Counted from the stretch's first letter, positions 15,077 to 25,667 are shown. The stretch is 64,000 nucleotides of DNA from Caulobacter sp. (GCA_030678995.1 JAUXTQ010000005.1:1-64000), one strand, 5' to 3'. The notes: a model not told the origin generated them from the letters alone. Numbers and translations are program-made.

Positions 15077-15843
15077 GCCTCACCATCACGCCGCTGGAAT
15101 GCGGGACCATCACCGCCCCGGCCAAAGTGTTCCAGGAGGGCCTGACGGGCGAGCGGACCGTGCCGGTCTACGCCTTCCTGATCACCCATACCTCGCGAGG
15201 CATGGCGGTGTTCGACACCGGCCTGATGCCGGAGATGGATGGCAAGCTGCTGTTCGGCGCCTATGCCTGCAGCCTGCCCGCAGGTCACGACCTGGCCTCG
15301 CGGCTGCGGGCGCTGGACGTCGATCCGGACAAGGTCGAGCGGCTGGTCGCCTCGCACTGCCATTTCGATCACCTCGGCGCGGCCGGGCTGTTGCCCAACG
15401 CCGACCTCTACATCCACGCCGCCGAGCTTGAGCGGTCCCTGGCCGATCACCCCACGGCCCACGGTCGGCGGGCGCTGGAGCTGGGCCACCGCCGGGTGTT
15501 GACCGGCGACAGCTGCGACCTGTTCGGCGACGGGTCCTGCGAGCTGTTCCACACCCCCGGCCACACCTGCGGCCACCAGTCGCTGCGGGTGAAGCGGGCA
15601 GGGGGCCATGACGTGCTGACCGGGGACGCCTGCTATTTCTGTGAGACCCTGGAGCCGCTGGGCGTGCAACCGAACCCGCAGGATCGCGAGGTCTATCTCG
15701 CCACCCTGACGCGGCTGCGGGCGATGGCGCGGGACGGCGATTTCGTCGTTCCGGGGCATGATCTGGCCTTCCTGGACGCGATCCCAGCGACCAGCGCCCT
15801 GACGGCGGCGTTTTCCCCCGTTTCGAGGGCCCCGAATGGTTGA
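15073..15843 (+). CDS. Metallo-beta-lactamase-fold hydrolase, N-acyl-homoserine-lactonase-like
   Basis: This 256-residue protein has the zinc motif SHCHFDHLGA (His95, His97, Asp99, His100), a later metal His in HTPGHTCGHQS, the bridging Asp in LTGDACYF, and a C-terminal His in VPGHDLAF. The order and the N-terminal frame (VPVYAFLITHTSRGMAVFDTGLMPEM) resemble AiiA/AttM-type lactonases that open acyl-homoserine lactone rings. A promiscuous lactonase or esterase is equally possible. GTG start overlaps the preceding stop. It lies directly upstream of nuoG, far from any quorum-sensing genes in this window. Confidence 0.8.
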   Translation: MSLTITPLECGTITAPAKVFQEGLTGERTVPVYAFLITHTSRGMAVFDTGLMPEMDGKLLFGAYACSLPAGHDLASRLRALDVDPDKVERLVASHCHFDHLGAAGLLPNADLYIHAAELERSLADHPTAHGRRALELGHRRVLTGDSCDLFGDGSCELFHTPGHTCGHQSLRVKRAGGHDVLTGDACYFCETLEPLGVQPNPQDREVYLATLTRLRAMARDGDFVVPGHDLAFLDAIPATSALTAAFSPVSRAPNG

Positions 15844-15866
15844 CGCGGGGCGTGAAGCGATAGAGA
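15840..15866 (+). promoter_or_regulatory. Weak candidate internal promoter upstream of nuoG
   Basis: TTGACGC (15840-15846) overlaps the stop codon of the lactonase-like gene. GATAGAGA (15859-15866), 12 bases on, is a partial match to GCTANAWC. It would allow nuoG onward to be transcribed apart from the accessory insert. Confidence 0.35.
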
Positions 15867-15933
15867 CAGCGCACCAACGCGGCTCCCGCTCAAACGGGGG
15901 TCGGCGCGCCCATGCTCAGGTAGTGCAGCCCAT

Positions 15934-17994
15934 ATGCCCATAGCCAAGGTCAACGGCGTCGAGGTCGAGTTCGAACCCGGGATGACGGTCCTGCAGGTCG
16001 CCGAACTGGCGGGCGAGGAGATTCCGCGTTTCTGCTACCACGAGCGCCTGTCGATCGCCGGCAACTGCCGCATGTGCCTGGTCGAGGTGAAGCCCGGGCC
16101 GCCCAAGCCGCAGGCCTCCTGCGCCCTGCCCGCCGCCGAGAACCAGGAGATCTTCACCAACACCCCGATGGTCAAAAAGGCCCGCGAAGGGGTGATGGAA
16201 TTCCTGCTGATCAACCACCCGCTGGACTGCCCGATCTGCGACCAGGGCGGCGAGTGCGATCTGCAGGACCAGGCCATGGGCTATGGCCGCGACGGCAGCC
16301 GCTATGCGGAGAACAAGCGCGCCGTCGAAGAGAAGGAGATGGGCCCGCTGATCAAGACGGTGATGACGCGCTGCATCCAGTGCACCCGCTGCGTGCGGTT
16401 CATCACCGAGGTCGCGGGCGTTCCCGAAATCGGCCTCATCTCCCGCGGCGAAGACGTTGAAATCACGACCTATCTCGGCGCGGCGGTGACCAGCGAGCTG
16501 TCGGGCAACGTCAACGACCTCTGCCCGGTCGGCGCCCTGACCCACAAGCCCTGGGCGTTCAACTACCGCCCCTGGGAGCTGAAGAAGACCCACAGCGTCG
16601 ACGTTATGGACGCGCTGGGTAGCGCGGTGCGCATCGACAGCCGGGGGGCGGCGGTCCTGCGCGCCTTGCCGCGGATCAATGAGGACATCAACGAGGAGTG
16701 GCTTAGCGACAAGAGCCGCTACGCCATCGACGGCCTGGGCCGCCAGCGCCTCGACAAGCCCTACGTCCGCGTGGACGGCCGCCTGCAGCCGGCGACCTGG
16801 GGCGAAGCCTTCGCCACCCTCGCCGAGCACGTGAAGGCGACCACGGCGGAGAAGATCGGCGTCATCGCCGGCGACCTGCAGGACGCCGAGTCGATGAAGG
16901 CCGCCCTGGACCTGTTCGGATCCCTCGGCGTGAAGAACCTGGACTGCCGCCAGGATGGAACGGCGCTGGGCGCCGGGCCGCGCGAGAGCTGGCTGTTCAA
17001 CACCACCCTGGCCGGGATCGAGCAGGCCGACGTGGTCCTGCTGGTCGGGACCAACCCGCGCCTCGAGGCGCCGGTGTTCAACGCCCGCCTGCGCAAGCTG
17101 TGGCTGAACGGCAGGACCCGCTTCGGCGTGATCGGCGCTCAGGCCGACCTGACCTACGGCTACGACTACCTCGGCCCCGGCCCGGCCTCGATCGCCGGTC
17201 TGGCCAAGGCCAAATCCGACTTCGTGACAGCGCTGAAGAACGCCGAGCGTCCGGCCATCATCATCGGCCAGGGCGCCCTGACGCGGGCCGACGGCGGCGC
17301 GGTGCTGAAGGCGTTGGCCGGGCTGGCGAAGAGCTTCGGCATCGTCCGCGACGGCTGGAACGGCTGGAACGTGCTGCACACCGCCGCCGCGCGGGTCGGC
17401 GGCCTGGATCTGGGCTTCCTGCCGGGCGAGGGCGGCAAGACGGCGCTTGAGATGGTCAAGCCGGGCGCGCTCGACGTGCTGTTCCTGCTGGGCGCCGACG
17501 AGATCGAGGCTTCGGCCTCCGGCGCCTTCACTGTCTACCTGGGCAGCCACGGCGACCGCGGCGCGCACAAGGCCGACGTGATCCTGCCGGGCGCCGCCTA
17601 CACGGAGAAGAACGGCCTCTACGTCAATACCGAGGGCCGGGTGCAGATGGGCGAGCGGGCCGTGTTCCCCAAGGGCGAGGCCCGCGAGGACTGGGCCATA
17701 CTGCGGGCGCTCAGCGAGCACCTGGGCGCCAAGCTGCCCTACGACAGCCTCGACCAGCTGCGGTTGAAGCTGTTCGCCGACCATCCGACCTTCGGCCAGA
17801 TCGACTTCGCGCCGGGCTCGATCCCCTCGGCGCCCGACCTGTCGGGCCTGGGTGACGGCGGCAAGCTGTCGGACGAGCCGTTCACCAACGCCGTGACGGC
17901 CTTCCACCTGACCAACCCGATCGCGCGCGCCAGCGTGACCATGGCCGAATGCGCGGCCCTGGCCTCCGGCGCCGCCAAGATGGCTGCGGAGTAG
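15934..17994 (+). CDS. nuoG: NADH-quinone oxidoreductase subunit G
   Basis: This 686-residue subunit (75-kDa family) relays electrons through several iron-sulfur clusters. The N-terminal ferredoxin domain has [20 protein letters not shown] and the last 2Fe-2S Cys in [10 protein letters not shown]. Next come [19 protein letters not shown] (His/Cys-ligated N5), [10 protein letters not shown] and [14 protein letters not shown] (N4). The remaining two thirds is the molybdopterin-oxidoreductase-like domain, catalytically silent in complex I. The length is typical for alphaproteobacterial NuoG. The start is ATG at 15934, 90 bases after the lactonase-like gene. Confidence 0.97.
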   Translation: MPIAKVNGVEVEFEPGMTVLQVAELAGEEIPRFCYHERLSIAGNCRMCLVEVKPGPPKPQASCALPAAENQEIFTNTPMVKKAREGVMEFLLINHPLDCPICDQGGECDLQDQAMGYGRDGSRYAENKRAVEEKEMGPLIKTVMTRCIQCTRCVRFITEVAGVPEIGLISRGEDVEITTYLGAAVTSELSGNVNDLCPVGALTHKPWAFNYRPWELKKTHSVDVMDALGSAVRIDSRGAAVLRALPRINEDINEEWLSDKSRYAIDGLGRQRLDKPYVRVDGRLQPATWGEAFATLAEHVKATTAEKIGVIAGDLQDAESMKAALDLFGSLGVKNLDCRQDGTALGAGPRESWLFNTTLAGIEQADVVLLVGTNPRLEAPVFNARLRKLWLNGRTRFGVIGAQADLTYGYDYLGPGPASIAGLAKAKSDFVTALKNAERPAIIIGQGALTRADGGAVLKALAGLAKSFGIVRDGWNGWNVLHTAAARVGGLDLGFLPGEGGKTALEMVKPGALDVLFLLGADEIEASASGAFTVYLGSHGDRGAHKADVILPGAAYTEKNGLYVNTEGRVQMGERAVFPKGEAREDWAILRALSEHLGAKLPYDSLDQLRLKLFADHPTFGQIDFAPGSIPSAPDLSGLGDGGKLSDEPFTNAVTAFHLTNPIARASVTMAECAALASGAAKMAAE

Positions 17995-17998
17995 GCGA

Positions 17999-19066
17999 GT
18001 GCCGGAGCAAACCGTCTCCCCCTGGCTCTGGTTCGGTCTGGCCGTCGGCCAGATCCTGCTGATCCTGATCTGGATCCTGCTCAGCCTGGCGTTCCTGCTG
18101 TGGGGCGACCGGAAGATCTGGGCCGGCGTGCAGATGCGCAAGGGTCCCAACGTCGTGGGTCCGTTCGGCCTGTTCCAGTCGTTCGCCGATTTCCTCAAGT
18201 TCGTGCTCAAGGAAGTCGTCGTGCCGGCCGGGGCCGACAAGGCGGTCTTCCTGCTGGCGCCCCTGCTCAGCTTCACCCTGGCCTTCGGCGCCTGGGCGGT
18301 CATTCCGCTGGCCCCGGGCTGGGTTATCGCCGACCTCAACGTCGGCATCCTATACGTGCTGGCGATCAGTTCGCTCGGCGTCTACGGCATCATCATGGGA
18401 GGCTGGGCCTCCAACTCGAAATACCCGTTCCTGGGCGCCCTGCGCTCGGCGGCGCAGATGGTCAGCTACGAGGTCTCCATCGGCTTTGTGATCATCACCG
18501 TGATCCTGCTCGCCGGCACCATGAACCTCACCGAGCTGGTCGAGAAGCAGGCCGGCTGGCTGTGGAACTGGAACGTCTTCGGCGGCGGCCTGGCCAATCT
18601 GCCGATCGCGCTGGTGATGATCCCCATGATGGTGATCTTCTACATTTCGGCCCTGGCCGAGACCAATCGCCCGCCGTTCGACTTGCCCGAGGCCGAGTCC
18701 GAACTCGTGGCCGGCTACCAGGTGGAATACAGCTCCACGCCCTACCTGCTGTTCATGATCGGCGAGTACGCCAACATCGTGCTGATGTGCGCGATGATCA
18801 GCGTGCTGTTCTTCGGCGGCTGGAATCCGGGCTTCCCCACGCCGTTCCTCGAGAGCTGGCCGGCCACCGCTCAGAGCATCTTCTTCTTCCTGGTGTTCTT
18901 CGCCAAGATCATCTTCTGGTTCTTCATGTTCGCCATGGCCAAGGCCATCGTGCCCCGCTACCGCTACGACCAGCTGATGCGTCTGGGCTGGAAGGTCTTC
19001 CTGCCCACCACCCTGGTGGCCGTGGCCCTGGTCGCCGGCTGGCGCGTCTATGGAGGCGCCCTGTGA
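17999..19066 (+). CDS. nuoH: NADH-quinone oxidoreductase subunit H
   Basis: This 355-residue membrane subunit (ND1) has about eight transmembrane helices. It connects the peripheral arm to the membrane arm and forms the mouth of the quinone tunnel. Family signatures are [28 protein letters not shown] and [29 protein letters not shown]. It starts with GTG 4 bases after the nuoG stop. A small lipoprotein gene overlaps its 3' end by 4 bases. Confidence 0.97.
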   Translation: MPEQTVSPWLWFGLAVGQILLILIWILLSLAFLLWGDRKIWAGVQMRKGPNVVGPFGLFQSFADFLKFVLKEVVVPAGADKAVFLLAPLLSFTLAFGAWAVIPLAPGWVIADLNVGILYVLAISSLGVYGIIMGGWASNSKYPFLGALRSAAQMVSYEVSIGFVIITVILLAGTMNLTELVEKQAGWLWNWNVFGGGLANLPIALVMIPMMVIFYISALAETNRPPFDLPEAESELVAGYQVEYSSTPYLLFMIGEYANIVLMCAMISVLFFGGWNPGFPTPFLESWPATAQSIFFFLVFFAKIIFWFFMFAMAKAIVPRYRYDQLMRLGWKVFLPTTLVAVALVAGWRVYGGAL

Positions 19067-19305
19067 GCCGCGCCCTGACGCCCCTCGCCCTGCTGATGCT
19101 GCTGGGCGCCTGCGCCGGGACCACGGCCAGGATGGAGAGCTACACCATCGGCCGGGGCCTGGTGACCTATGACGAGATGCGCCGGGCCAAGGCCGAGTGC
19201 GAGTCCGCCGGCGGCGTTGTGCGGCCCAAGGACGCCGGCGGCGACATGGCCCAGCTGGGCAACTACGTCTGTCAGATCCAACCGAAGAAGGCGGCCCAGC
19301 CATGA
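19063..19305 (+). CDS. Small predicted lipoprotein between nuoH and nuoI
   Basis: This 80-residue protein starts with GTG overlapping the nuoH stop. The N-terminus [17 protein letters not shown] is a lipoprotein signal with lipobox LGAC (acylated Cys17). The mature part of about 64 residues contains [29 protein letters not shown] and ends in [10 protein letters not shown], with two more Cys. No family is recognised. The stop overlaps nuoI (ATGA). It is the second lipoprotein inserted in this operon. Confidence 0.65.
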   Translation: MSRALTPLALLMLLGACAGTTARMESYTIGRGLVTYDEMRRAKAECESAGGVVRPKDAGGDMAQLGNYVCQIQPKKAAQP

Positions 19306-19793
19306 TGCAGCGCCTCGGACAGGCCATCAAAGGCGCGGCCCTGCTCGACTTCGTGGGCGCCTTCGGGCTGGCCATGAAGTACATGATGGCCCCCAAGAAG
19401 ACGGTCATCTATCCCAACGAGCGCGGCCCGCAGTCGCCGCGCTTCCGGGGCGAGCACGCCCTGCGCCGCTATCCCTCCGGCGAGGAACGCTGCATCGCCT
19501 GCAAGCTGTGCGAGGCCGTGTGCCCGGCCCAGGCCATCTACATCGAGGCCGAGCCCCGCGCCGACGGCAGTCGCCGCACGACCCGCTACGACATCGACAT
19601 GGTCAAATGCATCTACTGCGGCCTGTGCCAGGAGGCCTGCCCGGTGGACGCCATCGTCGAGGGGCCCAACACCGAATACGCCACCGAGACGCGGGAAGAG
19701 CTCTACTACGACAAGGAACGGCTGCTGGATAACGGCGACCGCTGGGAGCGCGAGATCGCCAGGAACCTCGAAATGGACGCGGCCTTCCGATGA
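19302..19793 (+). CDS. nuoI: NADH-quinone oxidoreductase subunit I
   Basis: This 163-residue ferredoxin-like subunit (TYKY) holds 4Fe-4S clusters N6a and N6b on the path to N2. Two Cys sets are visible: [16 protein letters not shown] and [16 protein letters not shown]. The N-terminal helix ([16 protein letters not shown]) lies along the membrane. The start ATG at 19302 overlaps the lipoprotein stop, and the stop overlaps nuoJ (ATGA). Confidence 0.97.
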   Translation: MMQRLGQAIKGAALLDFVGAFGLAMKYMMAPKKTVIYPNERGPQSPRFRGEHALRRYPSGEERCIACKLCEAVCPAQAIYIEAEPRADGSRRTTRYDIDMVKCIYCGLCQEACPVDAIVEGPNTEYATETREELYYDKERLLDNGDRWEREIARNLEMDAAFR

Positions 19794-20413
19794 TCTCGCT
19801 GCAGGCCATAGCCTTTTACATCATGGCGACGACGACGATCCTGGCGGGTCTCGCCGTGGTCTTCGCGCGCAACCCCGTCCACTCGGTGCTGTTCCTGATC
19901 ACCGCCTTCTTCAGCGCGGCCGGACTGTTCGTGCTGATGGGCGCCGAGTTCCTGGCCATGCTGCTGGTCGTCGTCTACGTCGGCGCGGTGGCGGTGCTGT
20001 TCCTGTTCGTCGTGATGATGCTGGATGTCGACTTCAGCCAGCTGCGCGAGGGTTTCGCGCGCTACCTGCCGCTCGGTGGTCTCGTCGCGGGCATCCTGAC
20101 CCTGGAGATGATCATGGTCGCCTCCACCGTGGCGACCCAGGGCGCGGCGGCCGGCTCGACCGGGCCTGACGCCTCTGGCGGGGCCGACGTGACCAACGCC
20201 GAGGCCATCGGCCGGGTGCTCTACACCGACTACGTCTACTTCTTCCAGGCGGCCGGCATGGTGCTGCTGGTGGCGATGATCGGGGCCATCGTCCTGACCC
20301 TGCGCCACAAGCCCGGCGTCAAGCGCCAGAATATCGCCGCCCAGAACGCCCGCACGCCGGCCACCGGCATGACGATCGTCGACATCAAGCCCGGTGAGGG
20401 AATCCAGGAATGA
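19790..20413 (+). CDS. nuoJ: NADH-quinone oxidoreductase subunit J
   Basis: This 207-residue membrane subunit (ND6) has five transmembrane helices. The conserved third helix [22 protein letters not shown] contains the pi-bulge region linked to coupling. A Gly/Ala/Ser-rich loop (about residues 110-135) precedes the last helix. It overlaps nuoI and nuoK by 4 bases each. Confidence 0.95.
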   Translation: MISLQAIAFYIMATTTILAGLAVVFARNPVHSVLFLITAFFSAAGLFVLMGAEFLAMLLVVVYVGAVAVLFLFVVMMLDVDFSQLREGFARYLPLGGLVAGILTLEMIMVASTVATQGAAAGSTGPDASGGADVTNAEAIGRVLYTDYVYFFQAAGMVLLVAMIGAIVLTLRHKPGVKRQNIAAQNARTPATGMTIVDIKPGEGIQE

Positions 20414-20715
20414 TTGGGCTGGGGCACTACCTCACGGTCGCCGCGATCCTGTTCACGATCGGCGTGTTCGGCATTTTCGTGAACCGCAAGAACGTCATCA
20501 TCATCCTGATGTCGATCGAGCTGATCCTGCTGGCGGTGAACATCAACCTGGTGGCCTTCAGCGTGTACCTGCACGACGTGGTCGGGCAGATCTTCGCCAT
20601 GTTCGTGCTGACCGTCGCGGCGGCCGAGGCCGCTGTCGGCCTGGCCATCCTGGTGACCTTCTTCCGCAACCGCGGCGACATCGCCGTGGACGACGCCAAC
20701 GTGATGAAGGGCTGA
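20410..20715 (+). CDS. nuoK: NADH-quinone oxidoreductase subunit K
   Basis: This 101-residue membrane subunit (ND4L) has three helices. Two conserved intramembrane glutamates are visible in [17 protein letters not shown] and [17 protein letters not shown]. It has the typical length and overlaps nuoJ (ATGA). The stop is followed 3 bases later by the TTG start of nuoL. Confidence 0.97.
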   Translation: MIGLGHYLTVAAILFTIGVFGIFVNRKNVIIILMSIELILLAVNINLVAFSVYLHDVVGQIFAMFVLTVAAAEAAVGLAILVTFFRNRGDIAVDDANVMKG

Positions 20716-20718
20716 CCC

Positions 20719-22749
20719 TTGGAACAGCTCGTCTCCATCATTGTTCTTGGTCCCCTGCTGGGCGCCGTGATCGCGGGCCTGTTCGGCCGGCGCATCGGCG
20801 ACATCGCCTCGCAGAGCGTCACCACGGGCCTGCTGCTGCTGGCCTGTGGCCTCAGCTGGTACGTCTTCAGCCAGTGGACCTGGCACCATCTTGAGGCCTT
20901 CACGGTCCAGCTGGCGTCGTTCATTAACGTCGGCGACTTCCAGTCCAACTGGGCGATCCGCATCGACGGGCTGAGCGCGGTGATGCTGGTGGTCGTGACC
21001 ACGGTCTCGGCGCTCGTCCACATGTACAGCTGGGGCTACATGGCCGACGACGACAGCCGTCCGCGGTTCTTCGCCTACCTGTCGCTGTTCACCTTCGCCA
21101 TGCTGGCCCTGGTGACCGCCGCCGACTTCATGCAGCTGTTCTTCGGCTGGGAAGGGGTGGGGCTGGCGTCCTATCTGCTGATCGGCTTCTGGTTCAAGAA
21201 ACCCACCGCCAACGCCGCCGCCATCAAGGCCTTCGTGGTCAACCGGATCGGCGACTTCGGCTTCGCGCTCGGCATCATGACGGTGTTCTGGGCCTACGGC
21301 ACCGTCCAGTTCGCCGAGCTGTTCCCGCTGATCGCGGCCAGCACGGCCCGGGGCTGGGAGTTCGCCGGCCAGACCTGGCATCTGGTCGACCTGGCCTGCG
21401 TGCTGCTGTTCATCGGCGCCATGGGCAAGTCGGCCCAGTTCTTCCTGCACACCTGGCTGCCGGACGCCATGGAGGGCCCGACCCCGGTCAGCGCCCTGAT
21501 CCATGCGGCGACCATGGTCACCGCCGGCGTCTACATGGTCTGCCTGCTGTCGCCGATGTTCGAGTACGCCCCAGTGGCGCGCAACGTCGTGACCCTGATC
21601 GGGGCGGTCACCGCCCTGTTCGCCGCCACGGTCGGCCTGGCCCAGAACGACATCAAGCGGGTCATCGCCTATTCGACCTGTTCGCAGCTCGGCTACATGT
21701 TCTTCGCCGCCGGCGTGGGCGCCTACCAGGCGGCCATGTTCCACCTGTTCACCCACGCCTTCTTCAAGGCGCTGCTGTTCCTGGGCGCCGGCTCGGTGAT
21801 CCACGGCATGCACCACGAGCAGGACATGCGGCGCATGGGGGGGCTGTGGAAGCACCTGCCGGTGACCTACGCGGTGATGACCATCGGCACCCTGGCGATC
21901 ACCGGCTTCGGCATTCCGGGCATCGACCTGGGCTTCGCCGGCTTCTACTCCAAGGACACCATCATCGAGGCGGCCTGGGCGGCCGGGCGGGACAACGGCT
22001 TTGCCCTGTTCGCCTTTATTGTCAGCCTGCTGGCCGCCGGCCTGACCGCCTTCTACAGCTGGCGGCTGGCCTTCATGACCTTCCATGGCACGCCCAAGTG
22101 GGGCGCGGACGCGCATCACGCCGCCGACCATCATGACGACGCCCATGCGGCGCACGATGACCACGGCCACGCGCATCAGCCGCACGAGAGCCCCTGGTCG
22201 ATGCTGGTTCCGCTGCTGCTGCTGGCGGTCGGGGCCCTGGCGGCCGGCTACGTCTTCGTCGAGAACTTCGTCGGCGAGGCGCAGGCCGAGTTCTGGCGCG
22301 GGGCCATCGTCAACGGTCCGCACAACCACGTCCTGCACGAGATGCACGACGCGCCGGGCTGGGTCATCTGGGCCCCGCTGGTGGTTTCGGGCCTGGGCCT
22401 GTTCGGCGCCTGGTGGGTCTATATCGCCCGCGAGGGCATGGGCGCGCGCATCGCCGCCAAACGCGGCCCGCTGTGGATATTCCTCTACAACAAGTGGTTC
22501 TTCGACGAGCTGTACGAGGCCACCTTTGTCCGCGCCGCCCGCTTCCTGGGCGACCTGTTCTGGAAGGGCGGCGACCAGAAGCTGATCGACGGCTTCGGCC
22601 CCGACGGCGTCTCGGCAGTCTCGCTGGAGGTCGGCAAGCGCGCCGGCCGGCTGCAAACCGGCTACGTCTATCACTACGCTTTCGTCATGCTGCTGGGGGT
22701 CGCCGGTCTGCTCTCGTTCGCCCTCTACGCCTTCTCGCGGGGAGGCTGA
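20719..22749 (+). CDS. nuoL: NADH-quinone oxidoreductase subunit L
   Basis: This 676-residue antiporter-like subunit (ND5) lies at the distal end of the membrane arm, with about 15-16 helices and the long lateral helix near the C-terminus. The proton-antiporter signature is present (GWEGVGLASYLLIGFWFKKPTANAAAIKAFVVNRIGD; HTWLPDAMEGPTPVSALIHAATMVTAGVYM). A His/Asp-rich loop at residues about 464-490 has 10 His in 27 residues, in the variable loop before the C-terminal helices. The start codon is TTG (20719), 3 bases after nuoK. Confidence 0.97.
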   Translation: MEQLVSIIVLGPLLGAVIAGLFGRRIGDIASQSVTTGLLLLACGLSWYVFSQWTWHHLEAFTVQLASFINVGDFQSNWAIRIDGLSAVMLVVVTTVSALVHMYSWGYMADDDSRPRFFAYLSLFTFAMLALVTAADFMQLFFGWEGVGLASYLLIGFWFKKPTANAAAIKAFVVNRIGDFGFALGIMTVFWAYGTVQFAELFPLIAASTARGWEFAGQTWHLVDLACVLLFIGAMGKSAQFFLHTWLPDAMEGPTPVSALIHAATMVTAGVYMVCLLSPMFEYAPVARNVVTLIGAVTALFAATVGLAQNDIKRVIAYSTCSQLGYMFFAAGVGAYQAAMFHLFTHAFFKALLFLGAGSVIHGMHHEQDMRRMGGLWKHLPVTYAVMTIGTLAITGFGIPGIDLGFAGFYSKDTIIEAAWAAGRDNGFALFAFIVSLLAAGLTAFYSWRLAFMTFHGTPKWGADAHHAADHHDDAHAAHDDHGHAHQPHESPWSMLVPLLLLAVGALAAGYVFVENFVGEAQAEFWRGAIVNGPHNHVLHEMHDAPGWVIWAPLVVSGLGLFGAWWVYIAREGMGARIAAKRGPLWIFLYNKWFFDELYEATFVRAARFLGDLFWKGGDQKLIDGFGPDGVSAVSLEVGKRAGRLQTGYVYHYAFVMLLGVAGLLSFALYAFSRGG

Positions 22750-22752
22750 TCC

Positions 22753-24237
22753 ATGCTCGGCATCCTCTCCCTGATCACCTTCCTGCCGCTGGCCGGCGTC
22801 GCCGCCATCCTGGCCCTGCGCTTCATCGGCAAGCCTGGCGAAAAGACCGACACGGTCGGCAAGTGGATCGCCCTGGCGACCACTCTGGCCACCCTGGCCC
22901 TGTCGGCAAAGCTGGTCGTCGACTTCGACACCACCACGGCCGCCTTCCAGTTCCTCGAGGAGGTTCCCTGGTTCGCGGGCCTGACCTACCGCATGGGCGT
23001 GGACGGCATCTCGGTGCTGTTCGTTCTGCTGACGGCCTTCCTGCTGCCGCTCTGCATCCTCGCCAGCTGGAAGACCATCCAGACGCGCGTCCTCGAATAC
23101 ATGGTCGCCTTCCTGGTGCTGGAGGCCCTGGTCATCGGCGTGTTCTGCGCCCTGGACCTGATCGTCTTCTACCTGTTCTTCGAGGCCGGCCTGGTGCCGA
23201 TGTTCCTGATCATCGGCATCTGGGGCGGCAAGAACCGGGTCTACGCGGCCTTCAAGTTCTTCCTCTACACCCTGTTGGGTTCCGTCCTGATGCTGGCGGC
23301 GATCCTCGCCATGATCGGCATCTCGGGCACCAGCTCGGTCCCCGAGCTGATGACCTACCACTTCGACCCGGCGATTCAGACCTGGCTGTGGCTGGCCTTC
23401 TTCGCCAGCTTCGCGGTCAAGATGCCGATGTGGCCGGTGCATACCTGGCTGCCCGACGCCCACGTCGAGGCGCCGACGGCCGGTTCGGTGATCCTGGCGG
23501 GCATCCTGCTGAAGATGGGCGGCTACGGCCTGATGCGCTTCAGCATCCCGATGTTCCCCCAGGCCAGCCACCTGTTCACGCCGCTGGTCTTCGCCCTGTC
23601 GGTCATCGCCATCATCTACACCTCGCTGGTCGCCTTCCGTCAGACCGACATCAAGAAGCTGATCGCCTATTCCTCGGTCGCCCACATGGGTTTCGTGACC
23701 ATGGGCATCTTCAGCGGCAACGTCGTCGGCGAGCAGGGCGCAATCTTCCAGATGCTCAGCCACGGCGTGATCGCCGGCGCGCTCTTCCTCTGCGTCGGCG
23801 TTGTCTATGACCGCATGCACACCCGCGAGATCGCCTTCTACGGCGGCCTGGTGAACCGAATGCCGTTCTATGCGGCGGTGTTCATGCTGTTCACCATGGG
23901 CAACGTCGGCCTGCCGGGGACCAGCGGCTTCGTGGGCGAAATCCTGACCATGACCGGCGCCTATGGCGCATCGACCTGGACGGCCGCGCTGGCGGCGACC
24001 GGGGTGATCCTGTCGGCGGTCTACGCCCTGAGCCTGTACCGTCGGGTCGTGTTCGGCGAGATGACCAATCCCGCCCTGGCCCAGATCGACGATCTGAACT
24101 GGCGCGAGGTGGTGGTGTTCGCGCCGCTGATCCTCTCGACCCTGTACCTCGGCGTTCAGCCCGACATCGTCTTCAACATCACCGGCGCGTCGGTCGACGC
24201 CCTGGTCGGCGCCTGGCGCGCCGCGCTCGCCGGGTGA
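22753..24237 (+). CDS. nuoM: NADH-quinone oxidoreductase subunit M
   Basis: This 494-residue antiporter-like membrane subunit (ND4) has about 14 helices. Hallmarks are the essential Glu/Lys regions [60 protein letters not shown] and [19 protein letters not shown]. It follows nuoL by 3 bases and precedes nuoN by 7. Confidence 0.97.
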   Translation: MLGILSLITFLPLAGVAAILALRFIGKPGEKTDTVGKWIALATTLATLALSAKLVVDFDTTTAAFQFLEEVPWFAGLTYRMGVDGISVLFVLLTAFLLPLCILASWKTIQTRVLEYMVAFLVLEALVIGVFCALDLIVFYLFFEAGLVPMFLIIGIWGGKNRVYAAFKFFLYTLLGSVLMLAAILAMIGISGTSSVPELMTYHFDPAIQTWLWLAFFASFAVKMPMWPVHTWLPDAHVEAPTAGSVILAGILLKMGGYGLMRFSIPMFPQASHLFTPLVFALSVIAIIYTSLVAFRQTDIKKLIAYSSVAHMGFVTMGIFSGNVVGEQGAIFQMLSHGVIAGALFLCVGVVYDRMHTREIAFYGGLVNRMPFYAAVFMLFTMGNVGLPGTSGFVGEILTMTGAYGASTWTAALAATGVILSAVYALSLYRRVVFGEMTNPALAQIDDLNWREVVVFAPLILSTLYLGVQPDIVFNITGASVDALVGAWRAALAG

Positions 24238-24244
24238 GCCGCCG

Positions 24245-25666
24245 ATGACCCTCGCTGATCTCAATCTTGTCTGGCCGGAACTGATCCTGGTCGTCGGCGC
24301 CCTGACCCTGCTGATGATCGGCGCCTTCCGCGGCAAGGGCGGGCCGATGTTCGACGGCCTGGCCATGCTGGTGCTGGCCGCCGCCGCCGTCGCCGCCGCG
24401 ACCGGTGAACAGGGCCGGGCCTTCGCCGGCGGGGTGGTCGCCGACAACCTGGCGGCCTTCGCCAAGGTGGCCATCCACAGCGCCAGCGCCCTGGCCATTC
24501 CGCTGGGCGGCGGCTGGTTGCGCCGGCGCGGCGACGACAAGTTCGAGTTCCCGGTGCTGATCCTCCTGGCGGCGCTGGGCATGGGCATGATGGCCTCGGC
24601 CGGCGACCTGATCTCGCTCTATGTCGGGGTCGAGCTGCACTCCCTGGCCCTTTACGTGCTGGCCGCCTTCCGCCGCGACGACGCCAAATCCTCCGAGGCC
24701 GGCCTGAAGTATTTCGTGCTCGGCGCGCTCTCGTCGGGCCTGCTGCTCTACGGCGCCTCGCTGATCTACGGCTTCGCCGGCTCGACCCATTTCGACGTGA
24801 TCGCCTCGGCGGTGCAGGGCGAGGCCAACACCGGCGTCCTTTTCGGCCTGGTGTTCCTGATCTGCGGCCTGGCTTTCAAGGTCTCGGCCGCGCCGTTCCA
24901 CATGTGGACGCCGGACGTCTACGAAGGCGCCCCGACGCCGGTGGTCGGCTTCTTCGCCGCGGCGCCCAAGCTGGCGGCCATGGTGCTGCTGGCCCGGGCC
25001 CTGTCCGAGGGCTTCGGCACGGCCGTCGCCCAGTGGCAGCAGGTCATCGTCCTGGTCGCCCTGCTGTCGATCTTCGTGGGCGCCTTCGCGGGCCTGGTCC
25101 AGCGCAACCTGAAGCGCCTGTGGGCCTACAGCTCCATCGCTAACATCGGCTACGCCCTGCTGGGCCTGGCCGCCGGCGGCGAGGCGGGGGTCCAGTCCAT
25201 GCTGATGTTCATGGTCCTCTACATGGTCGATGTGACCGGTTTCTTCGCCTGCCTGTGCGCCCTGCAGCGTGACGGCAAGCCGATGGAGACGATTGACGAC
25301 ATGGCGGGTCTGTTCAAGGAGCGGCCGGGCCTGGCCCTGGCCATGACCGTCTTCGCCCTCTCGGCCCTCGGCCTGCCGCCGTTCAGCGGCTTCTTCGCCA
25401 AGGTCTTCGTCTTTCAGGCGGCGCTCGGCGCGGGACTGGTCTGGCCGGCCGTGCTGGGCCTGATCGGCAGCGTGGTGGCGGCCTACTACTACCTGCGCCT
25501 GATCAAGGTGATGTGGTTCGACCCGGCGCCGGGCGCGACGGAGAAGCCGCCCCTGACGGCCCAGACCATCGCCATCGCCGCGGCCCTGTTCTCCTTCCCG
25601 GTCGTGCTGGTCGCCCTGGCCTGGCTCGAGCCCCTGGCGCTGGCCGCCGCCGCGGCCTTCGGTTGA
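24245..25666 (+). CDS. nuoN: NADH-quinone oxidoreductase subunit N
   Basis: This 473-residue antiporter-like membrane subunit (ND2) completes complex I. Conserved features are YVGVELHSLALYVLAAFRRDDAKSSEAGLKYFVLGALSSGLLLYG, FKVSAAPFHMWTPDVYEGAPTPVVGFFAAAPKLAA and LKRLWAYSSIANIGYALLGL. It ends in Ala/Leu-rich membrane segments. birA starts with GTG one base after its stop codon, so the downstream genes appear to belong to the same transcript. Confidence 0.97.
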   Translation: MTLADLNLVWPELILVVGALTLLMIGAFRGKGGPMFDGLAMLVLAAAAVAAATGEQGRAFAGGVVADNLAAFAKVAIHSASALAIPLGGGWLRRRGDDKFEFPVLILLAALGMGMMASAGDLISLYVGVELHSLALYVLAAFRRDDAKSSEAGLKYFVLGALSSGLLLYGASLIYGFAGSTHFDVIASAVQGEANTGVLFGLVFLICGLAFKVSAAPFHMWTPDVYEGAPTPVVGFFAAAPKLAAMVLLARALSEGFGTAVAQWQQVIVLVALLSIFVGAFAGLVQRNLKRLWAYSSIANIGYALLGLAAGGEAGVQSMLMFMVLYMVDVTGFFACLCALQRDGKPMETIDDMAGLFKERPGLALAMTVFALSALGLPPFSGFFAKVFVFQAALGAGLVWPAVLGLIGSVVAAYYYLRLIKVMWFDPAPGATEKPPLTAQTIAIAAALFSFPVVLVALAWLEPLALAAAAAFG

Positions 25667-25667
25667 C

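Noticed and set aside
15916..18348. 810-residue minus-strand open frame opposite nuoG
   Set aside because: Same kind of antisense shadow; nuoG on the plus strand has all expected iron-sulfur motifs.
20236..24588. 1450-residue minus-strand open frame opposite nuoJ-nuoN
   Set aside because: The translation is a His/Gln/Arg/Asp-rich shadow of GC-rich codons on the other strand; it shows no domain and covers five certain genes.
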